Source: an uncultured bacterium
GTDB taxonomy: Bacteria > Patescibacteriota > Saccharimonadia > Saccharimonadales > Saccharimonadaceae
Length of the DNA stretch: 64,000 nucleotides
Assembly (NCBI GenBank): GCA_938017895.1
Contig: CALIJI010000011.1
Span: forward strand, 6,545-70,544
Direction of reading: 5' to 3'
Shown here: in pieces, positions 1-7,477 of the stretch
Numbering within the stretch: position 1 is the stretch's first letter
Layout of the letters: each line of letters opens with the position of its first letter
Notes under the pieces: generated by a model
What the model was told of the DNA's origin: nothing
Database searches by the model: none
What the model saw: only the letters and a program-made list of their open reading frames with translations
Position numbers and translations under genes: made by a program

Positions 1-660
1 GGTTGGGGTTCAATGAGATAACTTCTACCCTCACGTCCCGCCATTAAAACTCTACCATCGGCTAGTTGGAGGGTGGTAGGTATACATTCATCAATAAAAC
101 CTTCAATCTTGTCGGAGTATTTGTAGCTACCGTCGGGTTGGCGTTGGAGCAGGCGGTTTTCACCATCATCACCTGCTACTAAAATATTACCATCGGCTAA
201 TTGGAGGATAGATCTTATTCGAGCAATAAAACCTTCAATCTTGTCGGAGTATTTGTAGCTGCCATCGGGTTGGCGTTGGAGGAGGCGGGTTTCATCATCA
301 TCATCTACTACTAAAACTCTACCATCGGCTAATTGGAGGGCCATGCGTATATAATTATCAAAACCTTCAATATTGTCGGAGTATTCAAGGCTGCCGTCGG
401 GTTGGCGTTGGAGGAGGTGAGTTTCACCCCCACTCCCTGCCAATAGAATTCTACCATCGACTAGTTGGAGGGCGATGTTTATGCTAAAATCAAACCCTTC
501 AATCTTGTCGGAGTATTCGAGGCTACCGTCGGGTTGGCGTTGGAGGAGGCGGATTTCACCATCATCACCTGCTACTAAAATATTACCATCGGCTAGTTGG
601 AGGGTGGTGCGTATTATTTCATCAAAACCTTCAATATTGTCGGAGTACTTGTAGATGTCA
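1..660 (-). repeat. Tandem 132-135 bp coding repeats
   Basis: The same anchor ([ct]taccatcg, plus strand) recurs at 52, 187, 319, 451 and 583, giving unit lengths of 135, 132, 132 and 132 bases. All spacings are multiples of three and the repeats lie inside the open frame. Long blocks are near-identical between units, for example ggttggcgttggagg and tcggagtat. Differences cluster in two short segments per unit. The array continues past the left edge, so the copy number is unknown. Confidence 0.9.
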
Positions 661-869
661 TGAAAGTTAAAAGCTTCTTTGAATTCTGGAGCAAAGGTGG
701 TTAGAGTTTGCTCGGATTGGGCAAGGGCTTCGGCTAGGGAGTTTTCTAGTTGTTGGAGTTGGTTTTTAGAAGCCTGACCAGCTTCAATGATTTGATCTAG
801 TTGTTGCTGGATAGATTCAGCTAATTGTTGGTTTTGAGCTATGGCTTGTTGTAGGAGTTGGCAGTTCAT
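1..869 (-). CDS. Repeat protein with coiled-coil N-terminus and beta-propeller-like repeats (3' end outside window)
   Basis: The frame is open from the ATG at 867-869 to the left edge with no stop. The first ~60 residues are glutamine-rich and look like a coiled coil. After a short linker (motif FNFHDIYKYSDNIEGF) come five tandem units of 44-45 residues. Each unit has a core LQLADGRVLVAG, then LLQRQPDGS, then YSDKIEGF. The DG-x-[IV]-L-x-AG core and RQPDGS resemble the Delta-60 (DUF5122) class of propeller repeats, but the family assignment is tentative. No signal peptide is visible, so it is probably cytoplasmic. Its ATG overlaps the TGA of the AAA+ ATPase gene by 4 bases (866-869), so the two are translationally coupled and probably act together. 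Function is unknown; a sensing or binding module for the ATPase is an inference. Confidence 0.75.
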   Translation of the reverse strand, partial: MNCQLLQQAIAQNQQLAESIQQQLDQIIEAGQASKNQLQQLENSLAEALAQSEQTLTTFAPEFKEAFNFHDIYKYSDNIEGFDEIIRTTLQLADGNILVAGDDGEIRLLQRQPDGSLEYSDKIEGFDFSINIALQLVDGRILLAGSGGETHLLQRQPDGSLEYSDNIEGFDNYIRMALQLADGRVLVVDDDDETRLLQRQPDGSYKYSDKIEGFIARIRSILQLADGNILVAGDDGENRLLQRQPDGSYKYSDKIEGFIDECIPTTLQLADGRVLMAGREGRSYLIEPQ

Positions 870-3130
870 TGTTGCTCTCCTGCGCTATCAACCTCTACTT
901 CGCACAGTCCTTTTTCATTTGCCGCATTAAGCAAAGCTTCCATCAGTTCCGCATCTTCCTTTAGCCTATCAAGTTTTTCTTGAAATTCGTTGATCTTCTC
1001 AAAGTCTTCTAGCTGCTCAACAGTATCATTAAGCGCTTCTAAAATATCATTTTCATTGATATCTGGAAATTCGATTCTTTCTGGGCGAGCACCATAAACC
1101 GCCTCCACCGTTTCAGTGAGAGTCATAATATCCATCGGCTTGAGCTCGTGTATATATTCATATTTTCTAGCTTCCTCTAAACTAGTCAAACTTGAACCAA
1201 TTGGTTTTGGCTTAATATCCCAACCATCTTCATCCTTGAAAAAATTGTATCTTTTAGCTTGACTCAAAATAAAGCTCTGATCATCTGGATTGGTAATACT
1301 TGAAATAAATCCATCCCAAAGTGCCATATCTAGATCTTTTTCGCTACCTTTATCCCATTCTTTCAACACGCTCAAAATATTTCGCACCGAAAGCACAGAT
1401 TTTTCGAGTCTTGGCTCAATCTCGTCACCAGAAGCAGTTTTGTGAGTATGGCTTTCCACCCATTTATTCGAAAAAACATCTTGCGTCACTCGAGATAGCT
1501 GTGCTAATTTAAATAATTTCGATAGAGATTTATCATGCTCTGGTAGCTGTAAAGTTCCTTTTTCATCAGCTAGATAAGAAATCATCACTCGGAACAATTC
1601 GTTTCGTTCAGGGCTTTCTTGCTCATTCCAGTTCGTATCTTCAGTAGATTGTGGCAGATAATCATATTCAAAAATATCCAAGCGTGATAAAAACGCTGGG
1701 TTTAGATCATTAGTTCCGCCATAATCAACAATATCCGAACTCAAATTACCCGTCAAAGTAATCGAAAACCCAGGTTCAATCTTAGTCGCACCAACTCCAG
1801 GAATATAGCAGCTTTGACCAGGCCGGCGCTGAAGAATGTCATTTAACGAAATCAACACCGCCGAAGGTATCGCATTAACCTCGTCAATAATTACTGGGCG
1901 GCCTTCAATAACTCCGCGATACAGTTCCTTCTTGATTGTTTCTACTTCTGTTCCAAAAGCTTGGTTTTTGAGTTTAAATAATTCTAAGATTTCATTTGCA
2001 GCGTCTCTTTCTTTCGCTTGACGTTCTTCTTCGGACTCTATTCCGCTAAGCTCATCCTCGTGCTGTTTTTTCCATTTTTCAAATTCAGCATCAAGATCAG
2101 ACTTATGCTCTAAGAGTGACTTGCCGTTAAATTTTGTCAGCTTCAAACTTTTGTCGGCATAAAGATCTTGACTATTTAAGTCTTTTGACCCAGAAATAAT
2201 TAGTGGCGCAAAACGCTCAACCGCATCTTTTTCGCCATTATTAAGATCTCGGCGCAAATTTCGTTCTGCCTGAGCATAAAACTTACCAAGTGCATTAATA
2301 CGATCCTGGCTTGTAGCACCGCTATTTTCACTCTGTTTTGACCAATTTTCAAAGCGATAAAGTGCATCTTCACGAGCAGCATTAGAAATACTGACATTTT
2401 TTGCCGCATTAATTGCTAACTCGGTTTTACCTCCACCCAAATGACCGTGAATAAAAGTTGGACGGCCACTATTCATATTTCGCTCAACGCGCTCAAGATT
2501 ACGTAAAACATAAGGAGTTTTAACCATCTCGCCATTTCGAACTTCGGCAACGTTTTTGCGAATCTCTAAGCCTTTTAGCGCGACAAAAGCTTCAGGCGAA
2601 GATTCTTCAAGAGTTTTTCGTTTCTCTTTAAGCTCGCCGATTTTATTACGCAAATGATCCGTCATAGGATTTCGGGTAGAATTCTCGCCAGATTTAAGGT
2701 TGTTTTCTCCAGCCATATCAAGCAATATTTTAGACGATTCTATCTGTCTATCTATTCGTTTTGCTGATTGAGCAGCCCCAATGAATTTCCGCCTAGAAAA
2801 CTCAGCCAGTTTCGTTAAAAGAATTTTTTCTTGTTCATTCAGTTCTAAAATTTGCTCAAGATTGCCAAATTCAGGCTTAATTTCACCTTCATCAAAAAAT
2901 TGACTAAAATCAAAACCGCTATTTTTGTCGGTTTCCTCATCTAATAATCCTTCTTGAAATAGTTCACTTTTAGATTGAATTTCACCAAGAACCTTTTCCG
3001 AGCTATCTTCAAATCCTCTCATGGCATGAATAGCTCGATCGCCAATCTTTCGGCGTTGTTTTTCAATCAATCTTTCTTCTATTTCCTTCCAATTATATTC
3101 ACCCTGACCGTTATTATTATAGCCTTCCAT
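866..3130 (-). CDS. MoxR-type (AAA_5/dynein-related) AAA+ ATPase
   Basis: This 754-residue protein has a helical, charged N-terminal region (about 1-200) followed by one AAA+ module. Walker A is HGHLGGGKT at 228-236, Walker B VIIDEV at 413-418, sensor 1 TLTGNL at 458-463, and the arginine finger lies in LSRLD near 481-485. The segment between Walker A and B is about 170 residues, much longer than usual, and contains charged helical sequence. The final ~80 residues are acidic and coiled-coil-like. MoxR ATPases are generally chaperone-like remodellers paired with a substrate-binding partner; here the overlapping downstream gene encodes a repeat protein, a plausible partner (inference). It has its own promoter between the tuf terminator and its ATG. 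The Shine-Dalgarno is weak (AAGG, 12 bases upstream). Substrate unknown. Confidence 0.85.
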   Translation of the reverse strand: MEGYNNNGQGEYNWKEIEERLIEKQRRKIGDRAIHAMRGFEDSSEKVLGEIQSKSELFQEGLLDEETDKNSGFDFSQFFDEGEIKPEFGNLEQILELNEQEKILLTKLAEFSRRKFIGAAQSAKRIDRQIESSKILLDMAGENNLKSGENSTRNPMTDHLRNKIGELKEKRKTLEESSPEAFVALKGLEIRKNVAEVRNGEMVKTPYVLRNLERVERNMNSGRPTFIHGHLGGGKTELAINAAKNVSISNAAREDALYRFENWSKQSENSGATSQDRINALGKFYAQAERNLRRDLNNGEKDAVERFAPLIISGSKDLNSQDLYADKSLKLTKFNGKSLLEHKSDLDAEFEKWKKQHEDELSGIESEEERQAKERDAANEILELFKLKNQAFGTEVETIKKELYRGVIEGRPVIIDEVNAIPSAVLISLNDILQRRPGQSCYIPGVGATKIEPGFSITLTGNLSSDIVDYGGTNDLNPAFLSRLDIFEYDYLPQSTEDTNWNEQESPERNELFRVMISYLADEKGTLQLPEHDKSLSKLFKLAQLSRVTQDVFSNKWVESHTHKTASGDEIEPRLEKSVLSVRNILSVLKEWDKGSEKDLDMALWDGFISSITNPDDQSFILSQAKRYNFFKDEDGWDIKPKPIGSSLTSLEEARKYEYIHELKPMDIMTLTETVEAVYGARPERIEFPDINENDILEALNDTVEQLEDFEKINEFQEKLDRLKEDAELMEALLNAANEKGLCEVEVDSAGEQQ

Positions 3131-3174
3131 ACATTAATTAAACCTTACATCTTATAAATCTGATTTTTATACTA

Positions 3175-3203
3175 ATTTTATCATACATAAGCACTATCTT
3201 CAA
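3175..3203 (-). promoter_or_regulatory. Promoter of the AAA+/repeat operon
   Basis: On the minus strand TTGAAG (3198-3203), a 17-base spacer ending in TGA, and TAAAAT (3175-3180) form a -35/extended -10 pair. It begins about 15 bases beyond the tuf terminator hairpin. Confidence 0.65.
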
Positions 3204-3218
3204 GTTTTCAGAGTAAAT

Positions 3219-3244
3219 AAAAACACCCCTTTTGGAGTGTTTTT
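3219..3244 (-). terminator. tuf terminator
   Basis: The arms AAAACACTCC and GGGGTGTTTT form a stem on the minus-strand RNA with one U-G wobble, ending in a T run, just after the tuf stop codon. Confidence 0.85.
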
Positions 3245-3260
3245 ATGGATAGTAGAACTA

Positions 3261-4445
3261 TTATTTGATGATTGATGTAACAACACCAGCACCAACAGTT
3301 CGGCCACCTTCACGGATAGCAAAGTTCAAACCTTGTTCCATGGCGATAGGAGCTTGAAGTTTAACTTTGAAGCTTACGTCGTCACCAGGCATAACCATTT
3401 CTTTGTCAGCTGGAAGTTCAACTTCACCGGTAACGTCAGTTGTTCGGAAGTAGAATTGTGGTTTGTATCCCTTTGAGAATGGAGTGTGTCGTCCACCTTC
3501 ATCTTTCTTCAAGATATAAACTTGAGCTTCGAATTCAGTGTGTGGAGTAATTGTGCCAGGAGCAGCAATAACTTGTCCACGCTCGATTTGGTCTCGTTCA
3601 ATACCACGAAGAAGAAGACCAGCGTTGTCACCTGCTTGACCTTGATCAAGAGATTTCTTGAAGGCTTCAATACCAGTAACAACTGTTTTTTGTGAAGGTT
3701 TCAAACCAACAATTTCAACTTCATCGTTAAGTTTAACAACACCTTGTTCGATACGACCTGTAGCAACAGTTCCACGACCTTTGATTGAGAAAACGTCCTC
3801 AATAGGCATCAAGAATGGTTTGTCCATGTCACGAGCTGGTTCTGGAATGTATGAATCCATAGCTTCAACCAATTCCATAATAGCGTCTTCGTATTTTTCA
3901 TCGCCTTCAAGAGCTTTAAGAGCTGAACCTTTGATGATTGGAGCGTTGTCGCCGTCAAATCCGTTTGCTGAAAGAAGTTCACGAACATCCATTTCGATCA
4001 ACTCAACAAGTTCTTCGTCGGCCATATCCATTTTGTTTAAGAAAACAACAATCTTAGGCACACCAACTTGTTTTGCCAAAAGAACGTGTTCACGAGTTTG
4101 TGGCATAGGACCATCTGTAGCTGCAATAACAAGAACAGCACCGTCAACCTGAGCAGCACCAGTAATCATGTTTTTAACATAGTCTGCGTGTCCAGGCATG
4201 TCAACGTGAGCATAGTGTCGGTTTTTTGATTCATATTCTTGGTGAGAAGAAGCAATCGTAATACCACGAGCTTTTTCTTCTGGTGCGTTGTCGATCTGGT
4301 CGTACGCAATTGGTTTGTTAACTTCTGATGGAAGTCGTTTTGCAAGAACTGCTGTGATAGCCGCAGTAAGAGTTGTTTTACCGTGGTCAACGTGTCCCAT
4401 TGTACCAACGTTTACGTGTGGCTTTGAGCGGTCAAATTCTGCCAT
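3261..4445 (-). CDS. tuf: Elongation factor Tu
   Basis: This GTPase delivers aminoacyl-tRNA to the ribosomal A site. The 394 residues match the family length. G1 is GHVDHGKT near 17-24, G2 lies around RGITI, G3 is DMPGH, G4 NKMD and G5 SALK; domains 2 and 3 follow in normal order and the end VVTSIIK is typical. The ATG at 4445 has AAAGGAG upstream. The gene is monocistronic, with its own promoter, structured leader and terminator, and is separated from fusA, rpsG and rpsL, which lie elsewhere in the window. Confidence 0.99.
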   Translation of the reverse strand: MAEFDRSKPHVNVGTMGHVDHGKTTLTAAITAVLAKRLPSEVNKPIAYDQIDNAPEEKARGITIASSHQEYESKNRHYAHVDMPGHADYVKNMITGAAQVDGAVLVIAATDGPMPQTREHVLLAKQVGVPKIVVFLNKMDMADEELVELIEMDVRELLSANGFDGDNAPIIKGSALKALEGDEKYEDAIMELVEAMDSYIPEPARDMDKPFLMPIEDVFSIKGRGTVATGRIEQGVVKLNDEVEIVGLKPSQKTVVTGIEAFKKSLDQGQAGDNAGLLLRGIERDQIERGQVIAAPGTITPHTEFEAQVYILKKDEGGRHTPFSKGYKPQFYFRTTDVTGEVELPADKEMVMPGDDVSFKVKLQAPIAMEQGLNFAIREGGRTVGAGVVTSIIK

Positions 4446-4482
4446 TTTAGAATTTCTCCTTTAAATTATTTATTATTATTCC

Positions 4483-4527
4483 GCATCGCGCGAGTTACTG
4501 TTTTAAGCAAAACACACGACGCGACGC
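4483..4527 (-). promoter_or_regulatory. Stem-loop in the tuf leader
   Basis: In the tuf leader RNA, GCGTCGCG (4520-4527) can pair with CGCGATGC (4483-4490), an 8-bp GC-rich stem with one G-U pair and a 29-base loop. It lies between the promoter and the ribosome binding site. A role in controlling EF-Tu synthesis or mRNA stability is inferred. Confidence 0.5.
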
Positions 4528-4535
4528 TACCTATA

Positions 4536-4564
4536 ATTATACATAAAGTTTTCGTTTTTGTAAA
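4536..4564 (-). promoter_or_regulatory. tuf promoter
   Basis: TTTACA (4559-4564), 17 bases, then TATAAT (4536-4541) on the minus strand. The implied start near 4529 gives a leader of about 85 bases. Confidence 0.75.
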
Positions 4565-4580
4565 GAGTCGAAATAAAAAA

Positions 4581-5672
4581 TTATTTTTGAGATTCGAAAA
4601 TTCCGTCGTGTCGTTTTCCTTCATATATCAAAGTCGGAATTTTTTTAGTCTGAATTTTCTTCTCGACAATTTTAGCGTTACGTGCAAGTTTTTTCGATAT
4701 TTCTTCACTTTTTGCTTTTTTAGAAATATCCGAGATTTGATTCTCTGTATAGCCAGCCTCTTTTAACCATTCAATAATTTTATTTTCAACCTTTTCGTTA
4801 GAATAAGCTTTTATAGAAACGCCGTTAAAATTCTCTTGCCAAACTACACCCTGAGAATCTTTCCCTGTAAAAATCTTCTCAACCAAATACCATTCTGGGG
4901 AAATTCTTTGAGAATTATCAGGTTGAGTTGCTCGAACCGCTTCAAGATAACTTGCTATCAAACGGGAATTTTTAAATTTATCACCGTTTTCGCCAGAAAT
5001 AACATATGGAATTAAATGAACCTGATATTTTTCAAAAAATCCACTCTGTTTTTGGTTAATGAAGCTTCGACGGCAAGTTACGCAACCAGGATCAAAAATA
5101 TCCACGGCTACCGAATTTGAATTTTTGCCCATACCACCAAATTGACCGTAATAACTAGAATCACTCACAACCAAATCTTCTGCTCGCCAAGTTGTCATAC
5201 GCGCCGGAATTGCCGAAAAAATATCGCCCCATTCTGTAAACCAACGGACAAAATCACTCTCGCCATTCACGCCATCAATAGTGCAGGCTTCAGCCGAATT
5301 AAGCGCACAAGAATCAGGCTTCTCGATATTGCAAGTTCCATAAGCATACAGTGCTAAACCTGATTTTATTAGAGTTAATATAGACCAAACCGTAATCAAA
5401 ACGACTAAGCCAGCCACAACTTCAATCACCCAAGAAACTGGTTTAACCCATTTTTTATGGCGGATAATCAATTTCCTAAGAATCGAATTCTTAATTTCGT
5501 CTTTAAAATTTGAATCACAAGCCCGAAAAGTTGCTCGCCGCGTAAAACAATAAACCGATTTTTTAAACATTTCATTGATAGCTTTGGCTTGTTTTTTTGC
5601 GCCAAATAATTTCAACGCTGGAGTAAATAACCAAATAACCAACAGGATTATAAATGCAGCAACACAAACCAT
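4581..5672 (-). CDS. Membrane-anchored thioredoxin-fold protein
   Basis: This is a 363-residue protein with two hydrophobic segments (about 3-20 and 80-110) followed by an extracytoplasmic-looking domain. A CxxC motif (CVTC, 197-200, in FDPGCVTCRRSF) and a late IPTLIY with a cis-proline-like context indicate a thioredoxin/DsbA-like fold. Extra cysteines around 114-130 could form a disulfide in the outer domain. It likely handles disulfide exchange on exported proteins (inference). Its ATG shares one base with the stop of the upstream desulfurase-like gene (TAATG), so the two are co-translated. The pairing of a thiol-redox protein with a cysteine desulfurase-like enzyme is suggestive but unproven. 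Confidence 0.7.
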   Translation of the reverse strand: MVCVAAFIILLVIWLFTPALKLFGAKKQAKAINEMFKKSVYCFTRRATFRACDSNFKDEIKNSILRKLIIRHKKWVKPVSWVIEVVAGLVVLITVWSILTLIKSGLALYAYGTCNIEKPDSCALNSAEACTIDGVNGESDFVRWFTEWGDIFSAIPARMTTWRAEDLVVSDSSYYGQFGGMGKNSNSVAVDIFDPGCVTCRRSFINQKQSGFFEKYQVHLIPYVISGENGDKFKNSRLIASYLEAVRATQPDNSQRISPEWYLVEKIFTGKDSQGVVWQENFNGVSIKAYSNEKVENKIIEWLKEAGYTENQISDISKKAKSEEISKKLARNAKIVEKKIQTKKIPTLIYEGKRHDGIFESQK

Positions 5673-6817
5673 TATTCAAAAATCCTTCCCAAAACCTGTT
5701 TTAACTTATCAATATCCTCACGAGTGTTATGTAGCCCAATTGAAATACGCACAAGATGCGGCAATTTTAGAACCTCTTTCAGATAATAATGAGCGCAAAA
5801 ATAACCGCTTCGCACCATAATTCCCTCATCAGAAAGTGCTTGAGCAATCAAATGAGAATCAAGCTTATCGTGATAGAAACTAATCACGGGCGTAGCTTTT
5901 TCATTCAAAATATTCACACCTTTTTGCGTCTTTAAGAACTCAAAAATATCTTTAGAAAATTCGTCAATTTGCGATTTTTTCTTCTGTTTTTTTAGCCAAT
6001 CAATTGCAGTCTTAAAAGCAATAATTTCACCCCAAGCTTGAAGTCCTGGCTCAAAAATCGTATGGATTTCATCATCTGCTAGCATATTAAAGGAATCCTG
6101 TTTAACACTCGACACCATTCCACCGCCAACAAAGGACGACTTAATATACTTCGCAAAATCTTTCCTAACTACCATCACACCAAGACTCGGCGCATACATT
6201 TTATGGGCGCTAGCCACAAAAGCATCAGCCGGAATTTTTTGTAGCAGCTCATAATTCGAGCCTGGAGCCTGAGCACAATCTAGGATAATAAATCCATTCT
6301 GTTTTTTAATTTTTTTAACTAGCGCAGCGACATTTTCTAGTCGCCGACCGTCAATATTGCTAACCGCATTAACTACCACTAGGCTATTAGTAAAATCATT
6401 CTCAAGGGACAATAAACCATCAGCTTCACGAGGTAAAACTATTCGCTCAATTCCGTTTTTTTCGGCAAAAGTCATCGTCGAAAGAAATACTGAATTATGT
6501 TCGATTTCGCTAGTAATTATTTTCTTAATCGGCAGTTCAAGCTGACTTAATAATAAGTTTAACCCATAAGTTGTATTAAGCGTAAAACTAACAAAATAAT
6601 GCTTCGACTTCAACTTCAGAAGGTCCAAAACTGCCTCGCGAGTTTCTTCTACTCGCTCATCAACCTGCTTTCCCCAAGCGTATTTAACCCTTTCGCCACA
6701 AGAATTATAATCAGTATAATATTCATTAAGAGTATCGATCACGCACTGAGGTCGCAAAGACTGGCACGCTGAATCAAAATAATGCGTACCTATCGGTAAA
6801 TATTCAAAATCCTTCAA
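5672..6817 (-). CDS. Class V aminotransferase / cysteine desulfurase-like (SufS/CsdA type)
   Basis: This fold-type I PLP enzyme has 381 residues. The Schiff-base lysine is K206 in SAHKMYAP and the PLP-contacting aspartate is in ILDCAQ near 180. A cysteine (C341) in SGYFCAHYY sits where SufS-type enzymes carry the persulfide cysteine, and RISIGLHNTREDID closes the protein. Cysteine desulfuration supplying Fe-S assembly or tRNA thiolation is the likely role; no SufU/SufB or MnmA lies nearby. The start is TTG at 6815-6817: AAGGAG sits 6 bases upstream and no ATG is near. Its promoter follows the terminator of the preceding gene directly. Confidence 0.8.
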   Translation of the reverse strand: MKDFEYLPIGTHYFDSACQSLRPQCVIDTLNEYYTDYNSCGERVKYAWGKQVDERVEETREAVLDLLKLKSKHYFVSFTLNTTYGLNLLLSQLELPIKKIITSEIEHNSVFLSTMTFAEKNGIERIVLPREADGLLSLENDFTNSLVVVNAVSNIDGRRLENVAALVKKIKKQNGFIILDCAQAPGSNYELLQKIPADAFVASAHKMYAPSLGVMVVRKDFAKYIKSSFVGGGMVSSVKQDSFNMLADDEIHTIFEPGLQAWGEIIAFKTAIDWLKKQKKKSQIDEFSKDIFEFLKTQKGVNILNEKATPVISFYHDKLDSHLIAQALSDEGIMVRSGYFCAHYYLKEVLKLPHLVRISIGLHNTREDIDKLKQVLGRIFE

Positions 6818-6841
6818 TATCTTCTCCTTTTTATTCTACAT

Positions 6842-6870
6842 ATTATACCAATTTTAAGCACAAGTGTAAA
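6842..6870 (-). promoter_or_regulatory. Promoter of the desulfurase/thioredoxin operon
   Basis: TTTACA (6865-6870), 17 bases ending TGG, TATAAT (6842-6847) on the minus strand. The -35 box begins right after the T run of the upstream terminator. Confidence 0.75.
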
Positions 6871-6871
6871 G

Positions 6872-6897
6872 AAAAAACCACTCAGAATGCTGAGTGG
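6872..6897 (-). terminator. Terminator of the small coiled-coil gene
   Basis: An 8-bp perfect stem (CCACTCAG / CTGAGTGG, 6878-6885 and 6890-6897) with a 4-base loop, followed on the minus strand by six T. Confidence 0.9.
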
Positions 6898-6908
6898 TAA
6901 GAAATTTT

Positions 6909-7313
6909 TTATCGCGCAACACGGTAATGACTTATTGTATTTACCCAATTATAGCCATAGTCGCGACGAGGCTTCATATATCTACCTCTCTTCTCTATAA
7001 GCGATGTCCTACCAGATACAGCAGAGACGCCTTGATTAAGTAAGTAGTCTATTTTTGCATGAAGATTACTTATTTTCTTCTTAAAATAAGTAATACTCCT
7101 CTCTATCTTCTTAAATTCACTCTTAATGAATTCATAATGAGCTAGTAGCTCGTAAATATCTGCTTCGTCAAGCTCCACTTCTTCAAGAACTTGACAAAGC
7201 AGAGCCTCTCTGAGAACAGCATCCCAGTACTCTTCATCGAGCCTCCGGAGCTGATCCTCAAAACAATGAATCTCCTCCCTAATAGAAGACTCAATACCAG
7301 ATATTAAATGCAT
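6909..7313 (-). CDS. Small coiled-coil protein, unknown function
   Basis: This 134-residue, highly charged, helical protein has leucine-rich heptad-like sequence over residues 10-95 and a basic, tyrosine-containing C-terminus (MKPRRDYGYNW). It has no membrane segment or signal peptide, and I do not recognise the family. The start is the ATG at 7313: a GGAGG lies at 7322-7326, 8 bases upstream, and the longer reading begins inside that Shine-Dalgarno. It is a single gene with its own promoter and terminator. The ribosome-binding arrangement (TTTGGAGGTG, then ATG) resembles that of the orphan gene at 22465. Confidence 0.7.
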   Translation of the reverse strand: MHLISGIESSIREEIHCFEDQLRRLDEEYWDAVLREALLCQVLEEVELDEADIYELLAHYEFIKSEFKKIERSITYFKKKISNLHAKIDYLLNQGVSAVSGRTSLIEKRGRYMKPRRDYGYNWVNTISHYRVAR

Positions 7314-7339
7314 GAAATACACCTCCAAAAAAAGTATTT

Positions 7340-7387
7340 GTCCTATAGGACTAATATTATTATATCATATTAACCGAATAGTAGCAA
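7340..7387 (-). promoter_or_regulatory. Promoter and leader palindrome of the small coiled-coil gene
   Basis: TTGCTA (7382-7387), 17 bases ending TGA, TATAAT (7359-7364) on the minus strand. A 12-base perfect palindrome (GTCCTATAGGAC, 7340-7351) lies at the expected start of the transcript. Confidence 0.65.
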
Positions 7388-7433
7388 ATCAGTGTTTCTT
7401 TTCTTCTACACTATTTTACACTTTAAAATAAAC

Positions 7434-7459
7434 AAAACCACCCTTGAAAGAGTGGTTTT
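7434..7459 (-). terminator. fusA terminator
   Basis: The arms aaaaccaccct and agagtggtttt (plus strand) pair over 11 bp with one G-U on the minus-strand RNA, with a short loop and flanking T-rich sequence. Confidence 0.8.
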
Positions 7460-7477
7460 TTAGTGTCTAGCATTTAG

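Noticed and set aside
1..660. CRISPR array
   Set aside because: The units are 132-135 bases, multiples of three, inside an open protein frame, and lack short repeats with unique spacers.
3658..4152. Long plus-strand open frame of 164 codons opposite tuf
   Set aside because: It is antisense to the conserved EF-Tu frame, has no ribosome binding site, and its Ser/Thr/Pro-rich content reflects the codon bias of tuf on the other strand.
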